From: Streptomyces lucensis JCM 4490
Lineage (GTDB): Bacteria; Actinomycetota; Actinomycetes; Streptomycetales; Streptomycetaceae
Direction of reading: 5' to 3'
DNA length: 64,000 bases
NCBI RefSeq assembly: GCF_014650035.1
Contig: NZ_BMUE01000009.1
Span: forward strand, 62,001-126,000
Under the pieces are notes generated by a model. The model had not been told where the DNA came from. It worked only from the letters and a program-made list of their open reading frames with translations, and ran no database searches. Shown here in pieces: positions 33,385 through 41,538 of the stretch. Position numbers and translations under genes: made by a program. Positions within the stretch are counted from its first letter, which is position 1. Each line of letters starts with the position of its first letter.

Positions 33385-33894
33385 ATGTGCCAGGCCGACA
33401 CGGAAACTTGGCGCATCGACTGGACTGCACCAGTGAGCGCTGTGATCGGCGGCCTGGTCGCCGTCGCCGCTACCTACCTCACAGACCGCGGACGCTGGCG
33501 CCGCGAGGAACAGGCGCGTGTTAGAGATCGCCAAGAGGTTGTCTACGCGGCGTTCCTAACTGCCCTGTTCGGCGCAAGAGAGCAGATCTTCGCCGCGAGC
33601 CAATGGCCGCGGAGCGCTTCCGCTCGCAGGAACATGGCAGCCATGGCGGTCCGTGAGCATGACGTCTACGCCCGCCGCTACCAAATGGAGCTGATGGCAA
33701 GTCATCTCGTACGAGAAGCGACGCGAACCGCCCTCGCTGCCTTGCTCGACTACCGGAACGAGGTCGCATCCGGGAGCCGCTGGGACACACAGGGTTGCGA
33801 GGCTCGACGCGAGAGGTTCCGGACCTGCCAGCAGCGCCTGTTGGAAGCCATGCGCACTGACCTGGGTACTAGCAATTGGACACCGGCGCCATGA
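33385..33894 (+). CDS. small membrane-anchored protein, function unknown (island cargo)
   Basis: About 169 residues from ATG 33385. After a short polar start, one membrane helix (VSAVIGGLVAVAATYLT) is followed by RGRWRREEQARVRDRQEVVY and a long helical cytosolic part rich in Arg, Ala and Glu. This architecture is common in small actinomycete proteins of unknown function. The same frame is open upstream to 33010, so the start is uncertain. Base composition is lower in GC than the core genes, in keeping with an accessory origin. Confidence 0.55.
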   Translation: MCQADTETWRIDWTAPVSAVIGGLVAVAATYLTDRGRWRREEQARVRDRQEVVYAAFLTALFGAREQIFAASQWPRSASARRNMAAMAVREHDVYARRYQMELMASHLVREATRTALAALLDYRNEVASGSRWDTQGCEARRERFRTCQQRLLEAMRTDLGTSNWTPAP

Positions 33895-34025
33895 CGCTGC
33901 GGCAGCTTTACAGCGGGCCCCATTCACTTGTGGTGACCTGCGGCCTTCATTGGCTCCGGCGCCGCTGGTGGACGCCTGGGAAACAGCGCCTGCGGCTGCT
34001 CCCGCTACTACGACCGCCCGCCTGC

Positions 34026-34684
34026 GGGATGCGTCTGCACCGCTTTGAGCCGTACCCGCCGCACTGCACCGCACACAAGGGCTACAAGCGTGGCTGTCCT
34101 AAGCCGTGCGCCAAGACATGCACGAAGCACGCGAGCGCATGCCCGGGCGCAAGGAGGGCGGGCTCCCCTTCACCCGGCCCAAGAACAAAAAGAGCCGGAA
34201 CGCCGTACCGATCCCGCCCGTCTTCGTTCCCTTCCTGCACGACCACAGGGCCCAGCAGCAAGCGGCACGGGAGGCCGCCGGGGAACTGTGGCAGGAGCAC
34301 GATGTCGTGTTCTCTCGTCCGGACGGCCGGCCACTGGATCCGCGCGCCGACTACGAGGAGTTCAAGGAACTGCTCAGGGAGGCCGGGATCGATGACCGCC
34401 GCCTGTACGACGGAAGCCGCCACACCGCCGGCACGATCCTTAACGAGCTGGGCGTCGACATGCCCACGATCATGGAAATCCTGCGGCACACGCAGATCAG
34501 TCAGACCCGGCGGTACGTCAAGGGCCGGTCCCACCTGTCCAAGGACGCCATGCGGCGGATGGGCGAGTTCTTCGTACCGCCGCAGTCAACTCCGTCGGCC
34601 CCGGCGCCGGGCCCCACTGAGACCAGAAATGAGACCACCGACACCCGTGCGGCACGCTCCCTGCGCCGCCGCCCTATCCGCTGA
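34026..34684 (+). pseudogene. tyrosine site-specific integrase, 5'-truncated and frameshifted
   Basis: From 34106 a frame of 192 codons carries the catalytic C-terminal half of an AICE-type tyrosine recombinase: GGLPFTRPKNKKSRNAVPIP, DGSRHTAGTILNELGVDMPT, LRHTQISQTRRYVKGRSHLS (Arg-His, His and nucleophile Tyr). The preceding zinc-like Cys region GCPKPCAKTCTKHASACPG is present just upstream but in another frame (about 34080-34150), so a frameshift separates them. The N-terminal SAM-like domain is absent. The element is probably no longer able to move by itself. It ends 47 nt before the tRNA gene, as expected for int-attP order. Confidence 0.8.
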
Positions 34685-34690
34685 ACGAAA

Positions 34691-34723
34691 AAGCCCAGCT
34701 CAGACAGTGTCTGGGCTGGGCTT
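34691..34723. terminator. bidirectional terminator between integrase remnant and tRNA-Thr
   Basis: AAGCCCAGCTCAGAC pairs with GTCTGGGCTGGGCTT (15 bp, one G-T wobble) around AGT, with A-rich and T/A-containing flanks. It can serve the integrase remnant (plus) and the tRNA (minus). Confidence 0.8.
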
Positions 34724-34730
34724 AGAAAGA

Positions 34731-34803
34731 GCCGCTTTCGGGATTCGAACCCGAGACCTACGCATTACGAGTGCGTTGCTCTGGCCATCTGAGCTAAAGC
34801 GGC
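34731..34803 (-). tRNA. tRNA-Thr (anticodon CGT)
   Basis: A 73-nt cloverleaf on the minus strand. Acceptor GCCGCTT pairs with AAGCGGC; the D arm is GCTCAGATGGCCAGAGC; anticodon stem ACGCA/TGCGT closes loop CTCGTAA with CGT at positions 34-36; variable AGGTC; T arm TCGGG-TTCGAAT-CCCGA. CCA is not encoded. It is the intact integration site (attB side) of the island; partial copies of its 3' half lie at 28701, 29579 and, in part, 32705. Confidence 0.96.
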
Positions 34804-34911
34804 GCGCTGTCCGCACCATGGTGCGATCAGCAACGTCGGTAAGTCTACACAGTTTCCGGGGGTGCTTCGTACCCGCCCCGGAGGGGAGGGCTCCGGGGTG
34901 GGGGCGAGGGG

Positions 34912-36525
34912 TTACGAGCAGCGCTTTCCCGCGGCCGGCGGGGTGCCGTGGAGCAGGTAGGTGTTGATCGCGGTGTCGATGCAGGCGCTGCCGCGGCCGT
35001 AGGCGGTGTGGCCGTCGCCGGCGTACGTCAGCAGGCGGGCCGAGACGAGCTGGCCGGCCAGGGAACGCGCCCAGCGGTACGGGGTGGCCGGGTCCCGGGT
35101 GGTGCCGACCACCACGATCGGTTCCGCGCCCCGCGCCTCGATGCGGTGGGGTTCGCCCGTGGCCCGCACCGGCCAGTAGGTGCAGTTCAGCGAGGCCCAG
35201 GCCAGGCCCGCGCCGAAGACCGGGGACGCCTTCTCGAACGCGGGGAGCGCCTTCTCGACCTGCTCGGGGCCGGTGAAGGCCGGCGGCAGGTCCAGGCAGT
35301 TCACGGCGGCGTTCGCCATCATCAGATTGCTGTAGCTGCCGCTCGCGTCTCGTTCGTAGTAGCTGTCGGCAAGCGCGAGCAGGCGGGCGCCGTCGTTCTC
35401 CCTCATCGCCGAGGTCAGCGCCTCGCGCAGCTCCTGCCACGTGCTCTCGTCGTACATCGCCGCGATGACGCCCATGGTGGCCAGCGACTCGCCGAGCCGG
35501 CGGCCGTCCTTGTCGCCCGCCGGGACGGGATGGGCGTCCAGCCTGCGGAAGAACGCCTTGAGGTGGTCGCCGACCTGCGCGGGCGTCGTGCGCCTGCCGC
35601 CGAGCGGGCAGTCGGAGTGCCGTACGCAGTCCTTCGCGAACGCCTGGAACGCCGTCTCGAAGCCCGCCGTCTGGTCGAGGTTCAGGCGGCGCGCGTCGAG
35701 GGCGGGGTCCATCGCGCCGTCCAGGACCAGCCGGCCGGCCCGCTCCGGGAACAGACCGGCGTACGTCGCCCCGAGGAACGTGCCGTACGACGCGCCCACG
35801 TAGTTCAGCTTCCGGTCGCCGAGCGCCGCCCGCACGATGTCCATATCCCGTGCCGCCTCGACGGTGGAGACGTGCCGCAGCAGCCGCGCCGAGTGCGCTC
35901 CGCAGCTCTCCGCGAACCTCTTGTCCGCCGCTACCAGCGCGTCCTCCTCCTTGCGGGTGTCGGGCGTCAGGTCCGTCTGGGTGTACGCGTCCATCCGGCG
36001 GCCGTCGAGGCACTCCACGGGCTCGCTGCGGGCGACGCCCCGCGGGTCGACGGCGACCATGTCGTACCGGGCGCGGACTGCGGCCGGGTAGCCGACGCCC
36101 GCGTACTGCTGGAGGTATCCGATCGCCGAGCCGCCCGGGCCGCCCGGGTTGACCAGCAGCGAACCGAGCGGCCGGCCCTTGCCGGTGGCCTTCTTGCGGG
36201 CGACGGCGAGCCGGACGTCACCCGCACCCGGCGCGGCGTAGTCCAGCGGGGCCCTGATCGTCGCGCACTGGAAACCGGGGGCACCGCAGCTGTGCCAGCG
36301 CAGGTGCTGCGAGTAGTACGGCGCCAGCGCCGAGGGCGTCGCACGCGGCAGCGCGGCCAGGGCCGCCTCCACCGTCCCGCCGGCCGAGGCGGTCGGACTC
36401 CCGGCGGTGCACGCGGACACGAGCAGGGCGGCTGCCGCGAGGAGGGGGGCACGCCGGCCCGTCTCGTTCCGACGGGTGCTCCCGGTCCGGTTCCGTGGGC
36501 GGCGAAGGGATGGCCAGTTGTCCAT
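34912..36525 (-). CDS. secreted alpha/beta-hydrolase peptidase (Tap/SlpD-like), lipoprotein
   Basis: A 537-residue exported serine peptidase of the S33 tripeptidyl-aminopeptidase group. The N-terminus is basic, followed by a hydrophobic stretch and lipobox LVSAC (Cys about 39), implying a membrane-anchored lipoprotein. Catalytic features: oxyanion LLVNPGGPGGSA, nucleophile elbow GASYGTFLG, acid in GTTRDPATPYRWA and His in DGHTAYGRGSACI. The C-terminal TAP-like domain with NCTYWPV is intact. These enzymes cleave N-terminal peptides outside the cell. It borders the tRNA on the core side of the island. Confidence 0.9.
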   Translation of the reverse strand: MDNWPSLRRPRNRTGSTRRNETGRRAPLLAAAALLVSACTAGSPTASAGGTVEAALAALPRATPSALAPYYSQHLRWHSCGAPGFQCATIRAPLDYAAPGAGDVRLAVARKKATGKGRPLGSLLVNPGGPGGSAIGYLQQYAGVGYPAAVRARYDMVAVDPRGVARSEPVECLDGRRMDAYTQTDLTPDTRKEEDALVAADKRFAESCGAHSARLLRHVSTVEAARDMDIVRAALGDRKLNYVGASYGTFLGATYAGLFPERAGRLVLDGAMDPALDARRLNLDQTAGFETAFQAFAKDCVRHSDCPLGGRRTTPAQVGDHLKAFFRRLDAHPVPAGDKDGRRLGESLATMGVIAAMYDESTWQELREALTSAMRENDGARLLALADSYYERDASGSYSNLMMANAAVNCLDLPPAFTGPEQVEKALPAFEKASPVFGAGLAWASLNCTYWPVRATGEPHRIEARGAEPIVVVGTTRDPATPYRWARSLAGQLVSARLLTYAGDGHTAYGRGSACIDTAINTYLLHGTPPAAGKRCS

Positions 36526-36674
36526 CGTGCGAGCCTAACGCTGTGCGGCCGTCCGAACGCGGAGCGCGTCGACCGTGGCTCTTACGGGTGATCCGCGCCG
36601 TCAACGCGGAGCGCGCCGTTCACTCCTCTCGCCCCCTGTCGGCTCTCGCCCCCCCCGGTCGGACCCCTGGCTCG

Positions 36675-37880
36675 TCATCCCGCTCGCAGGGCCATGGTCA
36701 TCGCCTCCACGGCCAGCAGCGGGGCCACGTTGCGGTCCAGTGCCTCCCGGCACGCGGCGATCGCCTCGATGCGGCGGAGCGTGGCCTCCGGGCCGCTGCC
36801 CCGGGCCAGCCGCTCCAGGGCGTCCCCGGCGTCGGCGTTTGCGATGGCCACCCGGGAGCCGAGCTGCAGGGCCAGGACGTCCCGGTAGAAGGCGGTGAGA
36901 TCGCCGAGGGCGACGTCGAGGCTGTCGCGCTGCGTCCTGGTTCTGCGGCGCTTCTGCATGTCCTCCAGATCCTTCATCACGCCCGCCGTACCGCGCGGCA
37001 GCCGGCCGCCCTGAGCGGCGCCGAGCGCCGCCTTCAGTTCCTCGGCCTCCTTGCCGTCCATCTCCTCGGCGAGCTGCTTCGCGTCCTCGGCGGCCGCGTC
37101 GACCAGCTCCTGGGCCGCCCTGAGGCAGGCGCCGACCTCGTCCAGCCGCAGCGGCAGCTTGAGCACTGCGGCCCGGCGTTCACGGGCGGCCGGGTCGGTG
37201 GCGAGCCGGCGGGCACGGTCGACGTGTCCCTGGGTGGCGCGGGCGGCCGCCGCGGCGACGTCCGGTTCGATGCCGTCGCGGCGCACGAGCGTGTCGGCGA
37301 CCGCCTCCACGGAGGGCGTGCGCAGGTTCAGGTGGCGGCAGCGGGAGCGGATGGTCGGCAGGACGTCCTCGACGGAGGGGGCGCACAGCAGCCAGACGGT
37401 GCGCGGGGCGGGCTCCTCGACGGCCTTGAGGACCGCGTTGGCCGACTTCTCGTTCAGCCGCTCGGCGTCCTCGACGAGGATGATCTGCCAGCGGCCGGTC
37501 GCCGGGGCGGTGTACGACTTGCGGACCGTGTCCCGCATGTCCTTGACCAGGATCTCGGAGCCGACGGCGGCGACGGTGTTGACGTCCGCGTGGGTGCCGA
37601 GCAGGGCGGTGTGGCAGCCGTCGCAGAAACCGCAGCCGGGGGTTCCGCCGAGAGCGCGGTCGGGGCTCACGCACTGCAGGGCCGCAGCGAAGGCCCGGGC
37701 CGTCTGGTTCCGGCCCGCTCCGGGCGGGCCGGTGAACAGCCACGCGTGCGTCATCTTCGACGCCTCGGGCAGCGGCTGGCCGGCCGCGGCGGCGGTGACG
37801 AGGGCGTCGGCGTCCCGCGCGGCCGCACCGAGCACCGCGCTCACCTTGTCCTGCCCGACGAGGTCGTCCCACACGGTCAT
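36675..37880 (-). CDS. holB: DNA polymerase III subunit delta' (clamp loader)
   Basis: A 401-residue AAA+ subunit of the clamp loader. N-terminal VWDDLVGQDKV is followed by GPPGAGRNQTA (Walker A without the Lys, usual for non-hydrolysing delta'), the zinc module CGFCDGCHTALLGTHAD with the earlier Cys in ALQCVSP, ILVEDAERLNEKSANAVLK, and the SRC motif in RSRCRHL. The C-terminal half is the all-helical collar domain. The stop of the MFS-tmk gene lies about 90 nt upstream on the same strand, so tmk-holB are likely cotranscribed, as in other actinomycetes. Confidence 0.93.
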   Translation of the reverse strand: MTVWDDLVGQDKVSAVLGAAARDADALVTAAAAGQPLPEASKMTHAWLFTGPPGAGRNQTARAFAAALQCVSPDRALGGTPGCGFCDGCHTALLGTHADVNTVAAVGSEILVKDMRDTVRKSYTAPATGRWQIILVEDAERLNEKSANAVLKAVEEPAPRTVWLLCAPSVEDVLPTIRSRCRHLNLRTPSVEAVADTLVRRDGIEPDVAAAAARATQGHVDRARRLATDPAARERRAAVLKLPLRLDEVGACLRAAQELVDAAAEDAKQLAEEMDGKEAEELKAALGAAQGGRLPRGTAGVMKDLEDMQKRRRTRTQRDSLDVALGDLTAFYRDVLALQLGSRVAIANADAGDALERLARGSGPEATLRRIEAIAACREALDRNVAPLLAVEAMTMALRAG

Positions 37881-37969
37881 GGGTCACGCCGCCCTTCCGT
37901 CACACTCCGCGTTCCGCACTCCATTGTGCGGGTGAGCACTGACACCGCGCGCTCGCGGGGGAGGCGGCC

Positions 37970-40900
37970 TCAGCCGCGGCGGCCCCGCCCCCGGCCCCGG
38001 CGGCCCTGGTCCTCGTCGGCTTCGTCGTACGCCGCTCCGTCATACGAGCCCAGCAGCTCGTCCGCCAGCGACGGCAGGTCGTCCAGCGGAGTCTCCTCGG
38101 CCCAGTCGGGGCGCGGCCGGCGGGGCGTGCCGTCCGCGCCGATCTGCGGCATCTCGCGCGTACGGTCCGCGGACCCGTCCGCACCCGCGGCGGGCCGCTC
38201 GTCCCGGAAGTAGCCGGACGGCACCCGGCCCGCCGGGCCTTCGTCCCGCACGGGCGGCAGGACGGCCGTCTCGTCCGCCGCGCCCGCGGGCACCGGCGGC
38301 AGTACCGCGGTCTCCTCGGCCCGCTCGGCGGACACCGGTGGAAGGACCGCGGTCTCGTCCGCCGCACCCGCGGCGACGGGCGGCTGCGGCAGCTCGGTGG
38401 TCACCTCGGCGTCGGAGTGGGAACCCCGCGCGCCCTCGGCGGAGCCGCCGCGCTCCTCGCGCACGGGACGCAGCACCGCCGTCTCGTCCGTGCCCGGCGC
38501 CGGCCCGTCCCCGTCACGGGCACCGGCCTCACCCGCGCCGGGCGGGAAGACCGGCGTGGGCACCGTTTCCTCGGCGCCGCGCGGCTGCGGGGAGACCACC
38601 GGCGTAGCGACCGTCGCCGCGTCCGGGGTCACACCGGGTACGGGCGGCAGCGGCGCGCTGGGCCTGCGGGCCACCGCGTCGGCGGCCGCGGCGGCCTCGG
38701 CCGCCTGCCGTCGCGCCCGCTCGGCACGCAGCAACGCCTCCTCGGCCTTGCGCTGCTTCTCGACGCGCCGCGCCTCCTCCTCGGCGCGCAGCGCGGCCTG
38801 CCGGGCCTCTTCCTCGGCGCGCAGCCGGGCCTCCTCCTCGGCCTGCCGGCGCCGCCGCTCCTCCTCTGCCCTGCGACGGGCCTCCTCCTCGGCGCGGGCC
38901 TTCTCCTCCGCGAGCAGCCGCTGCCGCTCCTCCTCGGCACGCCGGGCCGCTTCCTCCGCCCGCAGCCGGGCCTCCTCCGCCTGCCGTTCGGCCTCGCGGC
39001 GCTGCGCCTCCTCCAGCTCGCGGCGCTTGCGCTCCTCCTCCTCGGCGCGCAGCCGGGCCAGCTGCTCCTGGCGCTCACGCTCCAGGCGCTCCTCCTCGGC
39101 CTTGCGGGCGGCCTCTTCCTCGGCCTTGCGGCGGGCCTCCTCCTCGGCCTTCCTGCGCGCTTCCTCCTGGGCCTTGATCTCGGCCTCGGACAGCGGCAGG
39201 ACGGTGTCCAGCCGGTGCCGGATCACGGTGGTGACGGCCTCGGGCTCCTGGGCCGCGTCCACGACGAGATAACGGCCGGGGTCGGAGGCGGCCAGCGTGA
39301 GGAAACCGGCCCGCACGCGCGCGTGGAACTCGGCCGGCTCCGACTCCAGCCGGTCCGGCGCCTCGGTGAACCGCTCGCGGGCGGCCTCCGGCGAGACGTC
39401 CAGCAGGACGGTCAGGTGCGGGACGAGCCCGTTCGTAGCCCAGCGGTTGATGCGGGCGATCTCGGTCGGGGACAGGTCCCGGCCGGCGCCCTGGTAGGCC
39501 ACGGACGAGTCGGTGTAGCGGTCGGAGATCACCACCGCGCCGCGCTCCAGGGCGGGGCGTACGACGGTGTCCACGTGCTCGGCGCGGTCGGCCGCGTACA
39601 GCAGCGCCTCCGCGCGGTGCGAGAGGCCCGCCGAGGACACGTCGAGCAGGATGGAGCGCAGCCGCTTGCCGACCGGGGTGGCCCCCGGCTCGCGGGTGAG
39701 CACGACCTCGTGGCCCTTGGCGCGGATCCACTCGGCGAGGGCCTCGGCCTGGGTGGACTTGCCCGCGCCGTCACCGCCTTCCAGGGCGATGAAGAAGCCG
39801 TTCGCCGCCGGTGCCTGCACCGGGTCGTCGCCGCCGAGCAGCGCGTCCCTGAGGTCGTGGCGCAGCGGCACCCCGGACCGGTCGTCGACCTTGGCCAGCA
39901 CCAGCGCCGCCACCGGCAGCAGCAGCGCCCCGACCAGCATCAGCGTGAAGGCCGCGCCGCCGTGCGCGAAGACGAACCTGCCGTTCTCCAGCCGGTGCGG
40001 GCCGATCAGCGCCGCGACCAGGGGGGCGATCAGCACGCCGAGCGCCGTGAAGACGCGTACGACCGCGTGCAGGTGTTCGGTGGTACGGGCCCGGCGGTAC
40101 TCCTCCGTCTCCTGGTCGAGCAGGGCGTGCCCGGTGTTGGCGGCCACGCCCGCGCCGATGCCCGCCAGCGTGACGATCAGCAGGACCGTGGTGACGTCCG
40201 GGACGAGCCCGGCGGCCAGCAGCGCGACGCCGGTGAAGGCGATCGCGAGGGCCAGCAGCCTGCGCCGCGAGAGCGAGGGCAGCAGGGCCGGGGCCGTACG
40301 GATGCCGACGGCGACGCCGCCGGTCAGGCCGAGCACCAGCAGGCCGTACAGGACCGGGCCGCCGCCCAGGTCCTTGGCGTGCAGCACGCACACCCCGACC
40401 GCGGCGGAGATGGCCCCGGCCACAGCGGCGCAGGCCGTGACGAGCAGCGGAACGGCACCCGTACGGCCCTTGTCGACGCCGGTGCCGGTGCGCGGGCGGC
40501 GCAGGCCCTCCAGCGGCGAGCGCGGGCGCGGGGTGCGCGTGGCGGGCAGCTCCAGGGCGGTCAGCACGGACAGGGAACCGGCGAACAGGCCCGCCGCCAC
40601 GTACGCCCCGAGCGCCGCCTGGTGCTGGTCGAACCAGGCCACGACGGTGCCGAGCAGGTTGTTCAGCAGGGATGCGACGACGAGCACGGCGGCGGCGAGC
40701 GGGACCACCAGGAAGCTGGTGCGCAGCGCGAGACGGCGCAGGGCGTCCAGGTGGTCCGGCAGCGGCCGTACGGTGGCGCCCTCCAGCGGCGGTGCGGGCA
40801 GCAGGGCCGGGGCCGCGCTCTCCCGGCACACCGTCCACAGCCGCTCGGCGACACCGGTGACGAAGGCGGTGACCAGCAGGAAGGCGAGCGCGTTGTCCGG

Positions 40901-41323
40901 GGTCCAGTCGATCCACAGGGGCGCGACGATCAGCAGCGCGGCGCGCAGGCCGTCGGCGCCGACCATCGTCCAGCGACGGTCGAGCGGGCCGTCCTGGCCG
41001 GTGAGCGCGGTCACCGGGCCGAGGAGGACCGCACCGAAGAGCAGGGTGGCGAGGACGCGGGCGGCGAAGACCGTCGCCACTGCGAACGCCACGCCCCGGT
41101 AGCCGCCGCCGAAGGTGCCTTCGACGATCGCCGCCTGGAGGGCGAGGACGACCAGGACCAGGAGGGCGAGGGTGTCGCCCACTCCGCTCACCAGCTGCGC
41201 GCTCCACAGGCGCCGCAGCTGCGGTCGGCGCAGCAGGGAACGGACGGCGCGTTCGCGGGAGTCCGCGACCAGTGCGTCGTCCGGTGCTGTGGTGGGGGCC
41301 GTTGGCTGCTCGGCTCGCGTCAT
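37970..41323 (-). CDS. tmk: fusion of an MFS-like membrane domain with thymidylate kinase and a long charged tail
   Basis: An 1117-residue protein. Residues about 35-490 form a major-facilitator-like domain with about 12 helices (LRRLWSAQLVSGVGDTLALL at its start). Residues about 505-720 are dTMP kinase: FFIALEGGDGAGKSTQ (P-loop), VLTREPG, SDRYTDSSVAYQG (DRY) and a conventional end. Residues about 720-910 are an Ala/Glu/Arg coiled coil (repeated RxAEEEAR), and the remainder is low-complexity with repeated ETAVLPPV. The kinase makes dTDP for DNA synthesis. Why it is tethered to a transporter-like domain is unknown; the fusion is seen in streptomycetes generally. Confidence 0.93.
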   Translation of the reverse strand: MTRAEQPTAPTTAPDDALVADSRERAVRSLLRRPQLRRLWSAQLVSGVGDTLALLVLVVLALQAAIVEGTFGGGYRGVAFAVATVFAARVLATLLFGAVLLGPVTALTGQDGPLDRRWTMVGADGLRAALLIVAPLWIDWTPDNALAFLLVTAFVTGVAERLWTVCRESAAPALLPAPPLEGATVRPLPDHLDALRRLALRTSFLVVPLAAAVLVVASLLNNLLGTVVAWFDQHQAALGAYVAAGLFAGSLSVLTALELPATRTPRPRSPLEGLRRPRTGTGVDKGRTGAVPLLVTACAAVAGAISAAVGVCVLHAKDLGGGPVLYGLLVLGLTGGVAVGIRTAPALLPSLSRRRLLALAIAFTGVALLAAGLVPDVTTVLLIVTLAGIGAGVAANTGHALLDQETEEYRRARTTEHLHAVVRVFTALGVLIAPLVAALIGPHRLENGRFVFAHGGAAFTLMLVGALLLPVAALVLAKVDDRSGVPLRHDLRDALLGGDDPVQAPAANGFFIALEGGDGAGKSTQAEALAEWIRAKGHEVVLTREPGATPVGKRLRSILLDVSSAGLSHRAEALLYAADRAEHVDTVVRPALERGAVVISDRYTDSSVAYQGAGRDLSPTEIARINRWATNGLVPHLTVLLDVSPEAARERFTEAPDRLESEPAEFHARVRAGFLTLAASDPGRYLVVDAAQEPEAVTTVIRHRLDTVLPLSEAEIKAQEEARRKAEEEARRKAEEEAARKAEEERLERERQEQLARLRAEEEERKRRELEEAQRREAERQAEEARLRAEEAARRAEEERQRLLAEEKARAEEEARRRAEEERRRRQAEEEARLRAEEEARQAALRAEEEARRVEKQRKAEEALLRAERARRQAAEAAAAADAVARRPSAPLPPVPGVTPDAATVATPVVSPQPRGAEETVPTPVFPPGAGEAGARDGDGPAPGTDETAVLRPVREERGGSAEGARGSHSDAEVTTELPQPPVAAGAADETAVLPPVSAERAEETAVLPPVPAGAADETAVLPPVRDEGPAGRVPSGYFRDERPAAGADGSADRTREMPQIGADGTPRRPRPDWAEETPLDDLPSLADELLGSYDGAAYDEADEDQGRRGRGRGRRG

Positions 41324-41378
41324 GCGTTCAGCCTATCCGCAGCCGCGGACACCACACCTCGCCTCTCCTGGCATGAGC

Positions 41379-41409
41379 ACGCCCCGACATCGAAGTGATG
41401 CCGGGGCGT
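41379..41409. terminator. terminator downstream of topA
   Basis: ACGCCCCG (41379-41386) pairs with CGGGGCGT (41402-41409), with additional partial pairing inside (catc...gatg). It lies beyond the topA stop and the 29-bp repeats and before the tmk start. Confidence 0.65.
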
Positions 41410-41431
41410 TCGCTCCGCGAAGGCGCGAGGG

Positions 41432-41538
41432 GCTCAGTCCTCCGTGCCGGACCGCATGAGGCTCAGTCCTCCGTGCCGGACCGCATGAGGCTCAGTCCTC
41501 CGTGCCGGACCGCATGAGGCTCAGTCCTCCGTGCCGGA
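41432..41538. repeat. 29-bp direct repeats (3.7 copies) copying the end of topA
   Basis: Units start at 41432, 41461 and 41490, and a 20-bp partial unit at 41519 is the true end of topA. Each unit holds, on the minus strand, CTCATGCGGTC followed by CGGCACGGAGGACTGAGC, so each repeats the last topA codons GTED and the stop. The copies lie head to tail with no spacer. Confidence 0.92.

Noticed and set aside
34700..36013. Minus-strand frame through the tRNA
   Set aside because: It is a shadow of the Tap-like peptidase gene; the true frame has the hydrolase triad and the tRNA is structural RNA.
36675..37880. Missing Walker A Lys in holB as a defect
   Set aside because: Delta' subunits commonly have a degenerate P-loop and do not hydrolyse ATP, so this is normal.
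38417..41398. 993-codon plus-strand frame
   Set aside because: Antisense of the tmk fusion gene; low-complexity Gly/Arg/Ala composition typical of spurious high-GC frames.
41432..41538. Possible CRISPR array (29-bp repeats)
   Set aside because: Repeats are contiguous with no spacers and copy the end of topA; no cas genes are near.
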